NCBI RefSeq assembly: GCF_013004645.1
Contig: NZ_JABEME010000001.1
Span: forward strand, 310,001-374,000
Length of the DNA: 64,000 nucleotides
Direction: 5' to 3'
DNA from: Stenotrophomonas africana
GTDB lineage: Bacteria; Pseudomonadota; Gammaproteobacteria; Xanthomonadales; Xanthomonadaceae
Shown: in pieces, positions 26,097 through 35,225 of the stretch
Numbering within the stretch: the first letter of the stretch is position 1
How the letters are laid out: the number at the start of each line of letters is the position of its first letter
Notes under the pieces: generated by a model
What the model was told of the DNA's origin: nothing
Database searches by the model: none
Seen by the model: the letters and a program-made list of their open reading frames with translations, nothing else
Program-made: the position numbers and the translations under genes

Positions 26097-27761
26097 TCAT
26101 GCCGGGCCGGGCGGATCGAGCTCTTCACCGTCGAACACACGGTTGCGACCCGCGCGCTTGGCCACGTACATGGCGTGGTCGGCCCGCCGCAGCAGTGCCG
26201 CCAGGTCATCCTCGCCCGGCCGCCACTGTGCCAGGCCGATGCTGGCGGTCACCTCCAGCCCCGCTACCTGCAGCGCCAGGCCGGCCTCGGTGATGCGCTG
26301 GCGAAGGCGGTCCAGCCGCGCCGATGCCGCCTCACGCGGCATGCCCGGCATCAGCAGCAGGAACTCCTCGCCGCCCATCCGCACCACCTCGTCCTGGCTG
26401 CGCACCGCCGTGCGCAGAGCCCGCGCGACGGCCACCAGCACCTGGTCGCCGACCGCGTGCCCATGGCGGTCGTTGATGTCCTTGAACAAGTCGATGTCGA
26501 GGAAGCCGATCACCAGCGGCCCTCCCTCGCGGTTGACACGCTCCAGATGCCGCCCCAGCTGCTGCAGGCCGGCACGACGGTTGGGCAGGCCGGTCAGGCC
26601 ATCGGTCTCGGCCAGCTGGCGCAACTCGTCACGTTGCTGGCGCAGGCGGCCAAGCCGCTGGTTCAGGGCGTAGGCCGCCATCATCAACAACCAGGTCACC
26701 GCCAGCTGCAGCGCCTCCACCCGGTACTCCAACAGCCACTGCGCACCGCAGGCATCGGCGATGATCAGTGCCAGCATCGGTGCCAGCGCGGCCAGACCCG
26801 CCTGCGACCAACGGTCGCCGCGCCAGCGTGCCCATATGCCGACCAGCAGCGCCAGGCCGCACCCGGACAGATAGGACACCTGCAGGCCCTGTGCGACCCA
26901 GGCCAGATGCTCCCAGCGCAGCCACGGCACCAGCGCGGCCAGCGCCATCAGGGTCCACAACACCAGCAGCTGGGCCGGGCGCGATCGGGGCAGCACGCGG
27001 TCGCCTCCGTTCAGCCGCCACAGCGCCGGTAGCACCAGCGCCTGCGAGGCCGCGGTCAACGACAGCAGCCACCTCGCGCCATGTTCCCCCACCGGCAGCC
27101 AGGGTTCCGGGTAACCACTGAGCCCACCGAGGATGGCCTGCCACAGCACCATCACTGTGGTGCCGGCGACATAGACCAGGAAGCTGCGATCGCGCGTGGT
27201 CAGGAAGGCCATCAACGCCGACAGCGCCAGTGCGATCGCCACGGCGATGCAGGCGGCACGCATCAGCAGTCGGGCGGTGTCGTTCTGCTGCACCGGGCTG
27301 GGCGCGCCCAGCCGCAGGGTCGGTACCCAACGTGCCTTCAGCGGTGTCTGCCAAGAGACCAGGAACGGCTCATGGCTGCCGGCCGGTGGTACCGCCACCA
27401 GGCCGATGCCGGCCCGGAAACGTGAATCGCGGGTGCGCGCGTCGTGCATGTTGCCGCAGATCTCGCGGTCACCGTGCTGCACCCGGACTTCACCGGCAAA
27501 CACGTTGAACACGTCCAGCGCCTGTGGCTGGCCCGACCAGCCTTCCGGCGGAGCCGGTACCAGCACGTGCTGGCGGGAGCCGGACAGCATCTGCGGCGTG
27601 CATGCCCGATGTGGCGTTGGTTCGTCGGTGGCGCCTCCCACCAGCAGATAATCGCGGCCCGACACGGCCACGGCGCCCTGAAGCGGCCACGGCATCGCCA
27701 ACCACGCCAGCAGTACGACCAGCACCGCCCCTGTTCCGTACTGCCACTGCCTGCCGCCCAC
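26097..27761 (-). CDS. Membrane diguanylate cyclase (7TM-like sensor plus GGDEF)
   Basis: 554 residues from a GTG start. An N-terminal signal or anchor helix is followed by an extracytoplasmic beta domain (about 35-165) with three cysteines, then seven hydrophobic helices (about 170-380), then GGDEF. The catalytic loop is MGGEEFLLLMPG and the inhibitory site RSQD is in place five residues before it, so both activity and product inhibition are expected. The layout resembles 7TMR-DISM diguanylate cyclases that bind an external ligand. Confidence 0.88.
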   Translation of the reverse strand: MGGRQWQYGTGAVLVVLLAWLAMPWPLQGAVAVSGRDYLLVGGATDEPTPHRACTPQMLSGSRQHVLVPAPPEGWSGQPQALDVFNVFAGEVRVQHGDREICGNMHDARTRDSRFRAGIGLVAVPPAGSHEPFLVSWQTPLKARWVPTLRLGAPSPVQQNDTARLLMRAACIAVAIALALSALMAFLTTRDRSFLVYVAGTTVMVLWQAILGGLSGYPEPWLPVGEHGARWLLSLTAASQALVLPALWRLNGGDRVLPRSRPAQLLVLWTLMALAALVPWLRWEHLAWVAQGLQVSYLSGCGLALLVGIWARWRGDRWSQAGLAALAPMLALIIADACGAQWLLEYRVEALQLAVTWLLMMAAYALNQRLGRLRQQRDELRQLAETDGLTGLPNRRAGLQQLGRHLERVNREGGPLVIGFLDIDLFKDINDRHGHAVGDQVLVAVARALRTAVRSQDEVVRMGGEEFLLLMPGMPREAASARLDRLRQRITEAGLALQVAGLEVTASIGLAQWRPGEDDLAALLRRADHAMYVAKRAGRNRVFDGEELDPPGPA

Positions 27762-27871
27762 GCCACATCCTGTTGTCGCTTACGCCCGCGCCCACTGCAC
27801 GTCGCCCCTGGCGCGCATTATCGCAGCCGGACGTGCGCCGCAGGTGTAGACCAAAGTCGCCGCCGCGCCGT

Positions 27872-30295
27872 TCAGCCCGCCGCCGGCGGCCCCTTCACCG
27901 CGACCAGCCGCACCGGGCGCAGATCGGCCAGGGTCATCCGCTCCAGCGGCTGCGGGCGCTCGATCGCATAGCCCTGCAGGCCCTGTACGCCGAGGCGGGT
28001 CAGTGCCCCGGCCACCTCCGTGGTCTCCACCCACTCGGCCACCACTTCCATCTGCAGCTCGCGCCCGAGCTCGCTGATCGCACGCACCGTGGCGTGGCTG
28101 ACAGGGTCGGTATCCATGTCGCGCACGAAGGCACCGTCGATCTTCAGGATGTCCGCCGGCAGCTGGCGCAGGTAGCCGAAGGAAGACAGACCAGAGCCGA
28201 AGTCATCCAGCGCCATCCGGCACCCCCGTGCCTTCACCGCATCGATGAAAGCGCGGGCCTGGCTGAGGTTGCTGATCGCCGCGGTCTCGGTGATCTCGAA
28301 GCACAACTTGGAGGCCAGCGCGCGGTTGCGCTCGAGAAGGTCGCAGACGAAGGCGAGGAATCCCGGCTCGGCGATCGACTGCGCGGACACGTTGACGTTG
28401 CACAGGCCCAGCTGCCGCACGTGTGCCGGACACACCTGCAGGTGGCGGAACAGCAGCCCGAGCACATGACGATCCAGCGCCACCGCCATGCCATAGCGCT
28501 CCACCGCGGGCATGAACTGGCCGGGCAGATGCAGGCTGCCATCGGTACCACGCATGCGCACCAGCACCTCGTAATGCAGGTAGGACGGATCACCCACGCG
28601 GGCGATGCGCTGTGCATACAGCACCATGCGGTTCTCGGCCATCGCCAGGCTGACGCCCTGCAGGCGCTCGGCCTCCTGCCGCCGTTCTTCCAGCGCCATG
28701 CGGTTTTCGTTGAAGCAGTGCACGCGGTTGCGCCCGGCCTGCTTGGCTGCATAACAGGCGCTGTCGGCGGCACTCATCAACCAGTTCACGTCCGGCGCAT
28801 CGGCACTGACTTCCACCACGCCGATGCTGCAGCTCAGCTGCGGACTGCCCTCGCTGATCGGGAAGGTGGCCTGGCCCAGGTTGCGGATCACCCGCTGCAG
28901 CACGCGCTTGGCCTCGTCCTGCCCGGCATGGGCGAGAAACACCGCGAACTCGTCGGCGCCAAGCCGGCCGACCCAGTCGCCGTCACGTACCGCAGCCACC
29001 AGATAGTCGGCGAAACTGCGCAGCATCTGATCACCGGCGGCGTGGCCGAAGCTGTCGTTGACCAGCTTGAAGTGGTCCAGGTTGATGTAGCACAGCGAAT
29101 GCGTGCCGCCCTCGCTGCGCACCTGCAGCAGCGAACGTTCCAGCAGCCGCTCGATCTCGCGACGGTTGATCAGGCCGGTCAGCGGATCGTGGCTGGCGTG
29201 ATGCTCGATCTCACGTGCCAATGCATGGTTCTGGCTGACATCCTCGATGATCGCAAACACCGACAGGCCACCTCCCGCGCTGCGCACGCCGGTGCCACTC
29301 CAGCGCCCCCACACCAGGCTGCCATCGCGGCGGCAGAAGCGCAGTTCACTCGGCCGCAGCTGCCGGTCCCAGTCGATGCGGCCGACGCCATCGATGACCA
29401 GTTCGCCTTCCATCAAAAGATCGCCGAGCGACATCTGCAGCAGCACGTCGCGTCGGTAGTCGAGGATATCGGCCATCGCCTGGTTGGCTTCGATCACCTT
29501 GCCTTCGGTGTCGAGCTTGAGCATGCCGACGTTGGCCTGGTAGAAGGCGGCGCGGAAGCGGCTTTCGTGCTCGGTCAGATCCTTGCCGACGCGACGCGCA
29601 AGGGCCACCGCCATCAGGCTGATCGCCAACACCGACAGGCCACCGACCATCAGCGTCGCGATCCGCACCATCGTGGCCATGCGCAGCAACGCTTGCGAAA
29701 ATGCCTGCGCCTGCACCTGCAGCCGCCGGTCCAGATCACGCAGCTGTTGCAGGTAGCGATCACGGACAGGCGCAGGCAAAGCGCCTTCGCCATGCCGCAG
29801 CTGCAGCTCGTCGACCAGGCGCTGCACCGCCATCAGGTCACCATCGGTCTGCCGCCACAAGGCGGTCGCCTCGCGGAACGCACCGATGTCACGTGCATGG
29901 CGGAAGGAGAACACCAGCCGTGGAATGTCGGCGCGTGCGTTGCCGCCCTGCAGGAAACCCTGCCTGGCTTTGGCTTCATCCGGCTCGGCCTGTTCCAGCG
30001 CCAACCGCGCCTGCAGATCGCCCAATGGCACCTGCAGGGCCTGGCGTGCGTCGTCCAGGTCCTGGGCATCCCGCCGCGCCAGGTAGCGGCTGAGCGCAGC
30101 GGTGGCTTCCTGCTGACCACGCGACCAGTAGCCCTGGCCGGCGATCCAGGCGGTGGAGGCCGCCTGCAGTTCCTGGATCAGGGCGGACAGTGCGACCAGT
30201 CCGATCGCCATGCCCGTCAACAACGCGAATCGCAGTCCCAGCCCACGGGTCATCGGTACCCGCCGGCCCTGCTGGTCCGTGCCACTTCTACCCAT
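27872..30295 (-). CDS. Membrane-anchored PAS-GGDEF-EAL protein with degenerate GGDEF loop
   Basis: 807 residues. Two membrane helices (about 20-45 and 215-240) enclose a helical periplasmic domain. A PAS domain follows (SRFRAAFYQANVGMLKLD), then a GGDEF domain whose loop is GADEF with RDGD in the I-site position, then EAL. The EAL domain keeps YEVLVRM, NVNVS, FEITET, LDDFGSG, LKIDGAFV and QGY, so c-di-GMP hydrolysis is likely while cyclase activity is doubtful. It may act as a GTP- or c-di-GMP-regulated phosphodiesterase. It lies 110 bp upstream of the GGDEF gene, on the same strand. Confidence 0.9.
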   Translation of the reverse strand: MGRSGTDQQGRRVPMTRGLGLRFALLTGMAIGLVALSALIQELQAASTAWIAGQGYWSRGQQEATAALSRYLARRDAQDLDDARQALQVPLGDLQARLALEQAEPDEAKARQGFLQGGNARADIPRLVFSFRHARDIGAFREATALWRQTDGDLMAVQRLVDELQLRHGEGALPAPVRDRYLQQLRDLDRRLQVQAQAFSQALLRMATMVRIATLMVGGLSVLAISLMAVALARRVGKDLTEHESRFRAAFYQANVGMLKLDTEGKVIEANQAMADILDYRRDVLLQMSLGDLLMEGELVIDGVGRIDWDRQLRPSELRFCRRDGSLVWGRWSGTGVRSAGGGLSVFAIIEDVSQNHALAREIEHHASHDPLTGLINRREIERLLERSLLQVRSEGGTHSLCYINLDHFKLVNDSFGHAAGDQMLRSFADYLVAAVRDGDWVGRLGADEFAVFLAHAGQDEAKRVLQRVIRNLGQATFPISEGSPQLSCSIGVVEVSADAPDVNWLMSAADSACYAAKQAGRNRVHCFNENRMALEERRQEAERLQGVSLAMAENRMVLYAQRIARVGDPSYLHYEVLVRMRGTDGSLHLPGQFMPAVERYGMAVALDRHVLGLLFRHLQVCPAHVRQLGLCNVNVSAQSIAEPGFLAFVCDLLERNRALASKLCFEITETAAISNLSQARAFIDAVKARGCRMALDDFGSGLSSFGYLRQLPADILKIDGAFVRDMDTDPVSHATVRAISELGRELQMEVVAEWVETTEVAGALTRLGVQGLQGYAIERPQPLERMTLADLRPVRLVAVKGPPAAG

Positions 30296-30379
30296 CCCGG
30301 ATCCCCCCGAATGTGCTGCGGTGACAACCTACCTTGGAACCCGGCCAGCCTAGGACCGGCCATGTGTGGGCCATGCGAA

Positions 30380-30460
30380 AAAGGGGACGGAGGGGATTAA
30401 GTCGTTTTCGGCATAAGCGCGTGGCCTGCCATTTACGACTTAATCCCCTCCGTCCCCTTT
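30380..30460. repeat. REPIN-like inverted repeat, family B copy 1
   Basis: A 25-nt arm beginning AAAGGGGACGGAGGGG (30380-30404) recurs as an exact reverse complement at 30436-30460, with a 31-nt spacer. A second member of the family is at 49456-49555. There is no coding potential. It lies between the EAL gene start and the deaD stop. Confidence 0.9.
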
Positions 30461-30467
30461 ATCTGTA

Positions 30468-30487
30468 CGCCAGCCCGGAGGCTGGCG
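30468..30487 (-). terminator. Hairpin downstream of deaD
   Basis: CGCCAGCC and GGCTGGCG pair across a 4-nt loop 26 bp beyond the deaD stop. There is no T run, so it may be a 3' stabiliser rather than a full terminator. Confidence 0.5.
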
Positions 30488-30513
30488 TTGTTGCAGACGG
30501 CTGAGGGTGCGGC

Positions 30514-32460
30514 TTAGAAGCTACGCGGGCCGCGCGGCTTGAAGCCGTCACGACGCGGCGGGCGGCTGTCGCGGTCACCGCCGCGGTCGCCACCATGGCC
30601 ACCCGGACCACCCGGGCCGCCACGACGCGGGCCACTCGGACCACCCGGACCGCGCTTGTCAAAGCGCGGCTTGAACGGACGCGGGGCCGGGTTGGTGTCT
30701 TCACCCGGGGCCAGCGCGCGCATCTGCAGCTGCTGGCCCGACACCCAGACCTTCTGCAGGTGCGACAGCACGTCCGACGGCATCTGCGCCGGCAGGTCCA
30801 GCAGCGAGAAGTCGTCGTGGATGTCGATGCGGCCGATGAAGCGGCTTTCCAGGCCGGCTTCGTTGGCGATGGCGCCGACGATGTTGGCCGGCTTCACGCC
30901 ATGCTGGTGGCCTACCGAAATACGGTAGGTCTCCATGCCCTGCTCCGGCGCACCGCGCGGCGGAACCTCACGGCGCGGACGCTGCTCGAAACCACCTTCG
31001 GCGTCATCGCGACGCGGGCCACGCTCGAAGCGCGGACCACGCTCGTTGCGGTCGAAGCGATCACCACGCTCCGGACGGTCACCACGGTCGAAGCGTTCGC
31101 GCGGCGCGCGCTCTTCACGCGGGGCACGCACCGGCGGCTGCAGCAGGAACGGGGTATCACCCTGCAGCATCTTGGCCAGCGCGGCGGCCACTTCGATGGC
31201 CGGCACGTTCTGCTCGCTCTCGAAGCGCTCCAGCAGCTGGCGGTAGAAGTCCAGTCCACCGGCGCCGAGCGTCTCGGTGATGCGCGTGGTGAACTTGTTG
31301 ATGCGGTTGTCGTTGACCGCTTCCACGCTCGGCAGCTGCATCTCTTCGATCGGCTGGCGGGTGGCGCGTTCGATCTGGCGCAGCATGCCCTTCTCGCGCG
31401 GGGTGGCGAACAGGATCGCCTCGCCGCTGCGGCCAGCACGGCCGGTACGGCCGATGCGGTGCACGTAGCTTTCAGTGTCATACGGAATGTCGTAGTTCAG
31501 CACGTGGCTGATGCGCTCCACGTCCAGGCCGCGGGCAGCCACGTCGGTGGCGACCAGGATGTCCAGCTTGCCTTCCTTCAGCATGGCGATGGTGCGCTCA
31601 CGCTGGGCCTGCTGCATGTCACCGTTGATGGCGGCAGCGGCCAGGCCACGGGCCTGCAGCTTGCTGGCCAGTTCTTCGGTGCCGGCCTTGGTACGCGCGA
31701 AGATGATCATCGCGTCGAACGGCTCGACTTCCAGGATGCGGGTCAGCGCGTCCAGCTTGTGCATGCCGCTCACCCACCAGTAGCGCTGGCGGATGTTGGC
31801 CGAAGTGGTGGTCTTGGCCTGGATGGTGACCTCGACCGGATCCTGCAGGTAGGTCTGCGCGATGCGACGGATCTGCGGCGGCATGGTGGCCGAGAACAGG
31901 GCCACCTGGCGCTGCTCCGGCAGCTTCTTCAGCACGGCTTCGACGTCGTCGATGAAGCCCATGCGCAGCATTTCATCGGCTTCGTCCAGCACCAGCGTCT
32001 TCAGCTCGGACAGGTCCAGGGTGCTGCGGTCCAGGTGATCGATCACGCGGCCGGGGGTACCGACCACGATGTGCACGCCACGGCGCAGGGCCGACAGCTG
32101 CTGGCCGTACGGCTGGCCGCCGTACACCGGCAGCACACGGAAGCCCGGGATCTTCGACGAATAGGACTGGAACGCCTCGGCGACCTGGATGGCCAGCTCG
32201 CGGGTCGGTGCCAGGATCAGGGCCTGCGGCTTGATCTGCTGCAGGTCGATGTTGGACAGTACCGGCAGCGCGAACGCTGCGGTCTTGCCGGTGCCGGTCT
32301 GGGCCTGGCCCAGCACATCGCGGCCTTCCAGCATCGCCGGGATGGTGGCGGCCTGGATCGGCGACGGAGTTTCGTAGCCGATGGCGGTGACTGCCTGCAT
32401 GACAGGCTCGGACAGGCCGAGCTGCGCGAACTGCAGCGGCGCTTGGGATTCTTGGGACAT
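30514..32460 (-). CDS. deaD: DEAD-box ATP-dependent RNA helicase
   Basis: 648 residues from ATG 32460, with a GGAG ribosome site. The helicase motifs are in order: AQTGTGKT, PTRELA, DEAD, SAT in LFSATMPPQ, then HRIGRTGRAG. Two RecA domains end near residue 370. A basic Arg/Asp-rich linker (about 450-510), a DbpA-type RNA-binding domain (YRISVGHQHGVKPANIVGAI) and a Gly/Arg-rich tail complete the CsdA/DeaD layout. It should unwind structured RNA in ribosome assembly and mRNA decay, especially in the cold. A long leader precedes it. Confidence 0.95.
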   Translation of the reverse strand: MSQESQAPLQFAQLGLSEPVMQAVTAIGYETPSPIQAATIPAMLEGRDVLGQAQTGTGKTAAFALPVLSNIDLQQIKPQALILAPTRELAIQVAEAFQSYSSKIPGFRVLPVYGGQPYGQQLSALRRGVHIVVGTPGRVIDHLDRSTLDLSELKTLVLDEADEMLRMGFIDDVEAVLKKLPEQRQVALFSATMPPQIRRIAQTYLQDPVEVTIQAKTTTSANIRQRYWWVSGMHKLDALTRILEVEPFDAMIIFARTKAGTEELASKLQARGLAAAAINGDMQQAQRERTIAMLKEGKLDILVATDVAARGLDVERISHVLNYDIPYDTESYVHRIGRTGRAGRSGEAILFATPREKGMLRQIERATRQPIEEMQLPSVEAVNDNRINKFTTRITETLGAGGLDFYRQLLERFESEQNVPAIEVAAALAKMLQGDTPFLLQPPVRAPREERAPRERFDRGDRPERGDRFDRNERGPRFERGPRRDDAEGGFEQRPRREVPPRGAPEQGMETYRISVGHQHGVKPANIVGAIANEAGLESRFIGRIDIHDDFSLLDLPAQMPSDVLSHLQKVWVSGQQLQMRALAPGEDTNPAPRPFKPRFDKRGPGGPSGPRRGGPGGPGGHGGDRGGDRDSRPPRRDGFKPRGPRSF

Positions 32461-32599
32461 GGGGAACTCCAAAGACACTGCCGTCTTCCTGGCAGTGCGA
32501 TAAAAAAAGGTGATGGTCCGCGCTTTGGGCGCCCTTCTTATCGCGTGCCCTGGCGCTGCTCGGTCGGAGGAGATTTCACTCGCTCAGAGCGGAATCATA
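32461..32599 (-). promoter_or_regulatory. Candidate promoter and long 5' leader of deaD
   Basis: On the minus strand a TATGAT hexamer (32594-32599) could be the -10 element. The following 120 nt carry a run of seven T residues (32502-32508) and, just before the ribosome site, a 7-bp hairpin with an 8-nt loop (CACTGCC/GGCAGTG, 32476-32497). A structured, long leader recalls cold-shock mRNAs. No convincing -35 was found. Confidence 0.4.
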
Positions 32600-32728
32600 C
32601 CGCATTGATCCTGAACGAGGCATACAGCTTTCCGGACGCGTGCTGTCAGGCCCCGCGCTGGCGCACAATACGCGGCCTCTTCCGGCACGGCCATTGGCCT
32701 GCGCCCCCTCTCCCAGGAACCCCGCTCC

Positions 32729-32950
32729 ATGCAGATTCTCGAATTCGACCTCGACGGCGACTACGTCGAACTCAAGCAGCTGCTCAAGCTGGCTGACCTG
32801 GTCACCAGTGGCGGCGAAGCCAAGATGGTCATCAGTGACGGCCAGGTGCGGGTCGACGGCGAAGTCGAACTGCGCAAGGCCTGCAAGATCCGCGCAGGCC
32901 AGGTAGTCGAATTCGCCGACAGCCAGATCCGCGTGCTGGCCGCCGGCTGA
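32729..32950 (+). CDS. Small S4-domain RNA-binding protein
   Basis: 73 residues. The S4 fold is evident: YVELKQLLKLADLVTSGGEAKMVISDGQVRVDG, then ELRKACKIRAGQVVEFADSQIRV. It matches the YbcJ/YaaA-like stand-alone S4 family that binds structured RNA, probably in ribosome biogenesis or stress. It is divergent from deaD with a 268-bp gap and converges with ubiM. Confidence 0.88.
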   Translation: MQILEFDLDGDYVELKQLLKLADLVTSGGEAKMVISDGQVRVDGEVELRKACKIRAGQVVEFADSQIRVLAAG

Positions 32951-32961
32951 TCTGAATCTGT

Positions 32962-34140
32962 TCAGGCCACGCGCTGGGTCAGGTGCGAGGCAATCAGCTG
33001 CCTGAACGGTGCCACGCCCTGCGCCAGGCGCAGGCCGGCCGCCCGCAGCAGCCGCGCCAGACCGCGATCGTCGGTGTACAGGCTGGCGATCGCATTGGTG
33101 GCTTCGTACAAAGGACGCGATGCCAGCCGATGACCGCGCTGATAGCTGGCCAGCATGCCGGCCGCGGCGATGTCGGCACCGCGGCGCTGCTGCTCGACGA
33201 TGCCCTGCGCCAGCCGCTGTGCGCTGGCCAGTCCCAGGTTGAAGCCATGCGCGGTGACCGGGTGCATGCCGACGGCGGCATCGCCGATCAGCGCCGAACG
33301 CTCGCCGACAAAACGGTGCGCATACACACCCACCAGCGGATACGCCTGTGGCGTGGCCACTGGCTGCATGCGGCCCAAGCGGTGTTCGAAGCAACCGCTG
33401 ATGGCTTCACCGAAGGCCACCTCATCCATCGCCAGCAGTTCTTCAATCTGCCGCGGCGGCAGCGTGATCACTGCTGATGCCTGGCCCTCGTTGAGCGGCA
33501 GCAACGCCATGGTGCGGCCGTAGCCGAACCATTCCCAGGCAGTGTGGTGATGGTCGCGCTCGACCTGCATGCGGCACACCAGCATGGACTTGCCGAAGTC
33601 ACGCATCTGCGCACCGATGCCAAGCATGCGGCGGGTGGCGGAGAAGCGACTGTCAGCGGCCACCAGCAGCCGCGCATGAAGTTGGCTGCCGTCATCAAGT
33701 TTGACCACGTGGCCCTGCGCATCGGCCTGCACGCCCTGCACCTTGCGCCCGTCGAACAGTTCCAGGCCGTCCTGGTCCTGCACGGCATCCCATGCAGCAC
33801 GGCGGATCAGATGGTTGGGTACCAGCCAGCCCAGCGGCTGGCCATCGACCTGGCTGCTGGCGAAGGTCAGCGCGAACGGCGAGCCGCCGTTCATCACCTT
33901 GGCATCGCGCAGCTCAGCGACTTCGGCCTGCGGCAGGCGCTGCCACAACCCCAGTTGCTCCATGCTCTGCCGCGAGGCATGGGTCAGCGCGATCTCGCGG
34001 CCATCGAAGGCGGCTTCGGCCAAGGCCTGGCGCGGCTGCACTTCCACCAGCCCGACCTGCAGGCCGCTGCCGGCCAGCGCGCGCGCGAAGCACAGACCCG
34101 CCGGTCCGGCGCCGACCACCACCACGTCCATCCTGCGCAT
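32962..34140 (-). CDS. ubiM: FAD-dependent ubiquinone-pathway hydroxylase, UbiM-like
   Basis: 392 residues. The flavoprotein monooxygenase motifs are clear: VVVVGAGPAGLCFARALAGSG, the second dinucleotide motif VAADSRFSATRRMLG and SALIGDAAVGMHPVTAHGFNLGL. The FDGREIALTHASRQSMEQLG segment fits the UbiM branch of the UbiH/UbiF/COQ6 family, which hydroxylates the ubiquinone ring on the inner face of the membrane. UbiH or UbiF are the alternatives. The short gap to the next gene upstream suggests independent transcription. Confidence 0.78.
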   Translation of the reverse strand: MRRMDVVVVGAGPAGLCFARALAGSGLQVGLVEVQPRQALAEAAFDGREIALTHASRQSMEQLGLWQRLPQAEVAELRDAKVMNGGSPFALTFASSQVDGQPLGWLVPNHLIRRAAWDAVQDQDGLELFDGRKVQGVQADAQGHVVKLDDGSQLHARLLVAADSRFSATRRMLGIGAQMRDFGKSMLVCRMQVERDHHHTAWEWFGYGRTMALLPLNEGQASAVITLPPRQIEELLAMDEVAFGEAISGCFEHRLGRMQPVATPQAYPLVGVYAHRFVGERSALIGDAAVGMHPVTAHGFNLGLASAQRLAQGIVEQQRRGADIAAAGMLASYQRGHRLASRPLYEATNAIASLYTDDRGLARLLRAAGLRLAQGVAPFRQLIASHLTQRVA

Positions 34141-34220
34141 GCGCGCCTCCCGCCGTTGATTCAGTCCGGGCCAGCATAGCGCCGCGCACCTGACCGGCCT
34201 TGATCTGGATCAGGCCCGGG

Positions 34221-34610
34221 TCACAACAGCGCGAACACCATCGCCAGGATCGACAGCAGCGACACCAGCCACACCAGGCTGCGCACGTAGGGCACGCCTG
34301 CGGCGTACAGGGGCAGATAGACCACACGCGCCCAGAAGTAGGCCTGCGTCGCCAGTGCAGTGGTGTCGTTGCCGCGACCGGCCACGACCACCGCGATGGC
34401 GGCGGCGGCGAAGAACGGGAACGTCTCCAGGAAGTTGGCCTGCGCACGCTGCAGGCGACCGGCCAGCGCGCTGACCGGCTTTGCATCGCCATCGCGTGCC
34501 GAGGCATTCCACTTCATCCCGCGCTCGCGGGTGACCACGGTCGAGGTGGCGAAGATGTAGACGAAGCCCAGCAATACCGACCAGGCCAGCATCGTCAGTT
34601 CAGTTGCCAT
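34221..34610 (-). CDS. MAPEG-family membrane protein
   Basis: 129 residues with four hydrophobic helices. The MAPEG pattern (RLQRAQANFLETFPFFAAAAIA after the first helix, ending ARVVYLPLYAAGVPYVRSLVW) matches the bacterial eicosanoid/glutathione-linked family. The function in bacteria is unclear. It is 11 bp downstream of the DUF4019 gene, so the two are probably co-transcribed. Confidence 0.9.
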   Translation of the reverse strand: MATELTMLAWSVLLGFVYIFATSTVVTRERGMKWNASARDGDAKPVSALAGRLQRAQANFLETFPFFAAAAIAVVVAGRGNDTTALATQAYFWARVVYLPLYAAGVPYVRSLVWLVSLLSILAMVFALL

Positions 34611-34621
34611 CGTTCATCTCC

Positions 34622-35167
34622 TCAGGGTGCCGACGCACGCAGGCTGTAGCCGGCCAGGCGCCACACCTTGTCCTCGTCGAATCGGAACGAGACCAGCTCG
34701 CGCACCGGCTGTGCGCTGTTGGCGAAACGGGTCGGGAAACTGACGTTGATGTACAGCCCTTCCGGCACCGCGGCACCGGCGCTGTACTTGACCCGGGTGA
34801 TGGTCGGCTGGCCGCGGCCGGCCAGCGCACCCAGGCGCGTGCGCTCGGTGGTCAACTGGCTGACGAAGGCGGCCTTTGGTACTGCGCGGCGCGCCACGGC
34901 CGAAGCGCCATCCCACAATTCGCCGGCGCGGTTGGCATCAACCAGCTGCGCCGCCTTCACTGCAGCCGCGCCCATTTCCGCATCCTGTTTCTGCACCTGC
35001 GCCTGCTGCGCGGCGGTCAACGCCGGAGCGCCGGCCGTGGCCGGTTTCGCAGCCGCCGGCGAGGCCGGGGCCGGGCGCGCGGGTGCCGGGGCGGGCGTGG
35101 CCGGCGCAGGTGCCTGCGCCAATGCGGTCAGGGGCAGCAGGGACAGCAGCAGGAGCACGCGCTTCAT
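34622..35167 (-). CDS. DUF4019-family periplasmic protein
   Basis: 181 residues. ATG 35167 gives a signal peptide ending ALAQA. A low-complexity Ala/Pro linker (about 20-50) is followed by a DUF4019 domain: LWDGASAVARRAVPKAAFVSQLTTERTRLG, a beta-rich middle and DKVWRLAGYSLR at the end. No catalytic residues are known in this family. The Ala/Pro stretch may place the domain away from the membrane, but no lipobox is seen. Confidence 0.82.
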   Translation of the reverse strand: MKRVLLLLSLLPLTALAQAPAPATPAPAPARPAPASPAAAKPATAGAPALTAAQQAQVQKQDAEMGAAAVKAAQLVDANRAGELWDGASAVARRAVPKAAFVSQLTTERTRLGALAGRGQPTITRVKYSAGAAVPEGLYINVSFPTRFANSAQPVRELVSFRFDEDKVWRLAGYSLRASAP

Positions 35168-35225
35168 GGACACCACCGGTCTTCTGGAGAGAACTGCAGT
35201 CTACGCCAGCACGGTGACTACGCTG

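Noticed and set aside
27524..30400. A 958-codon plus-strand frame over the GGDEF-EAL gene
   Set aside because: The composition is that of a reverse-complement shadow; the minus-strand protein has complete domains.
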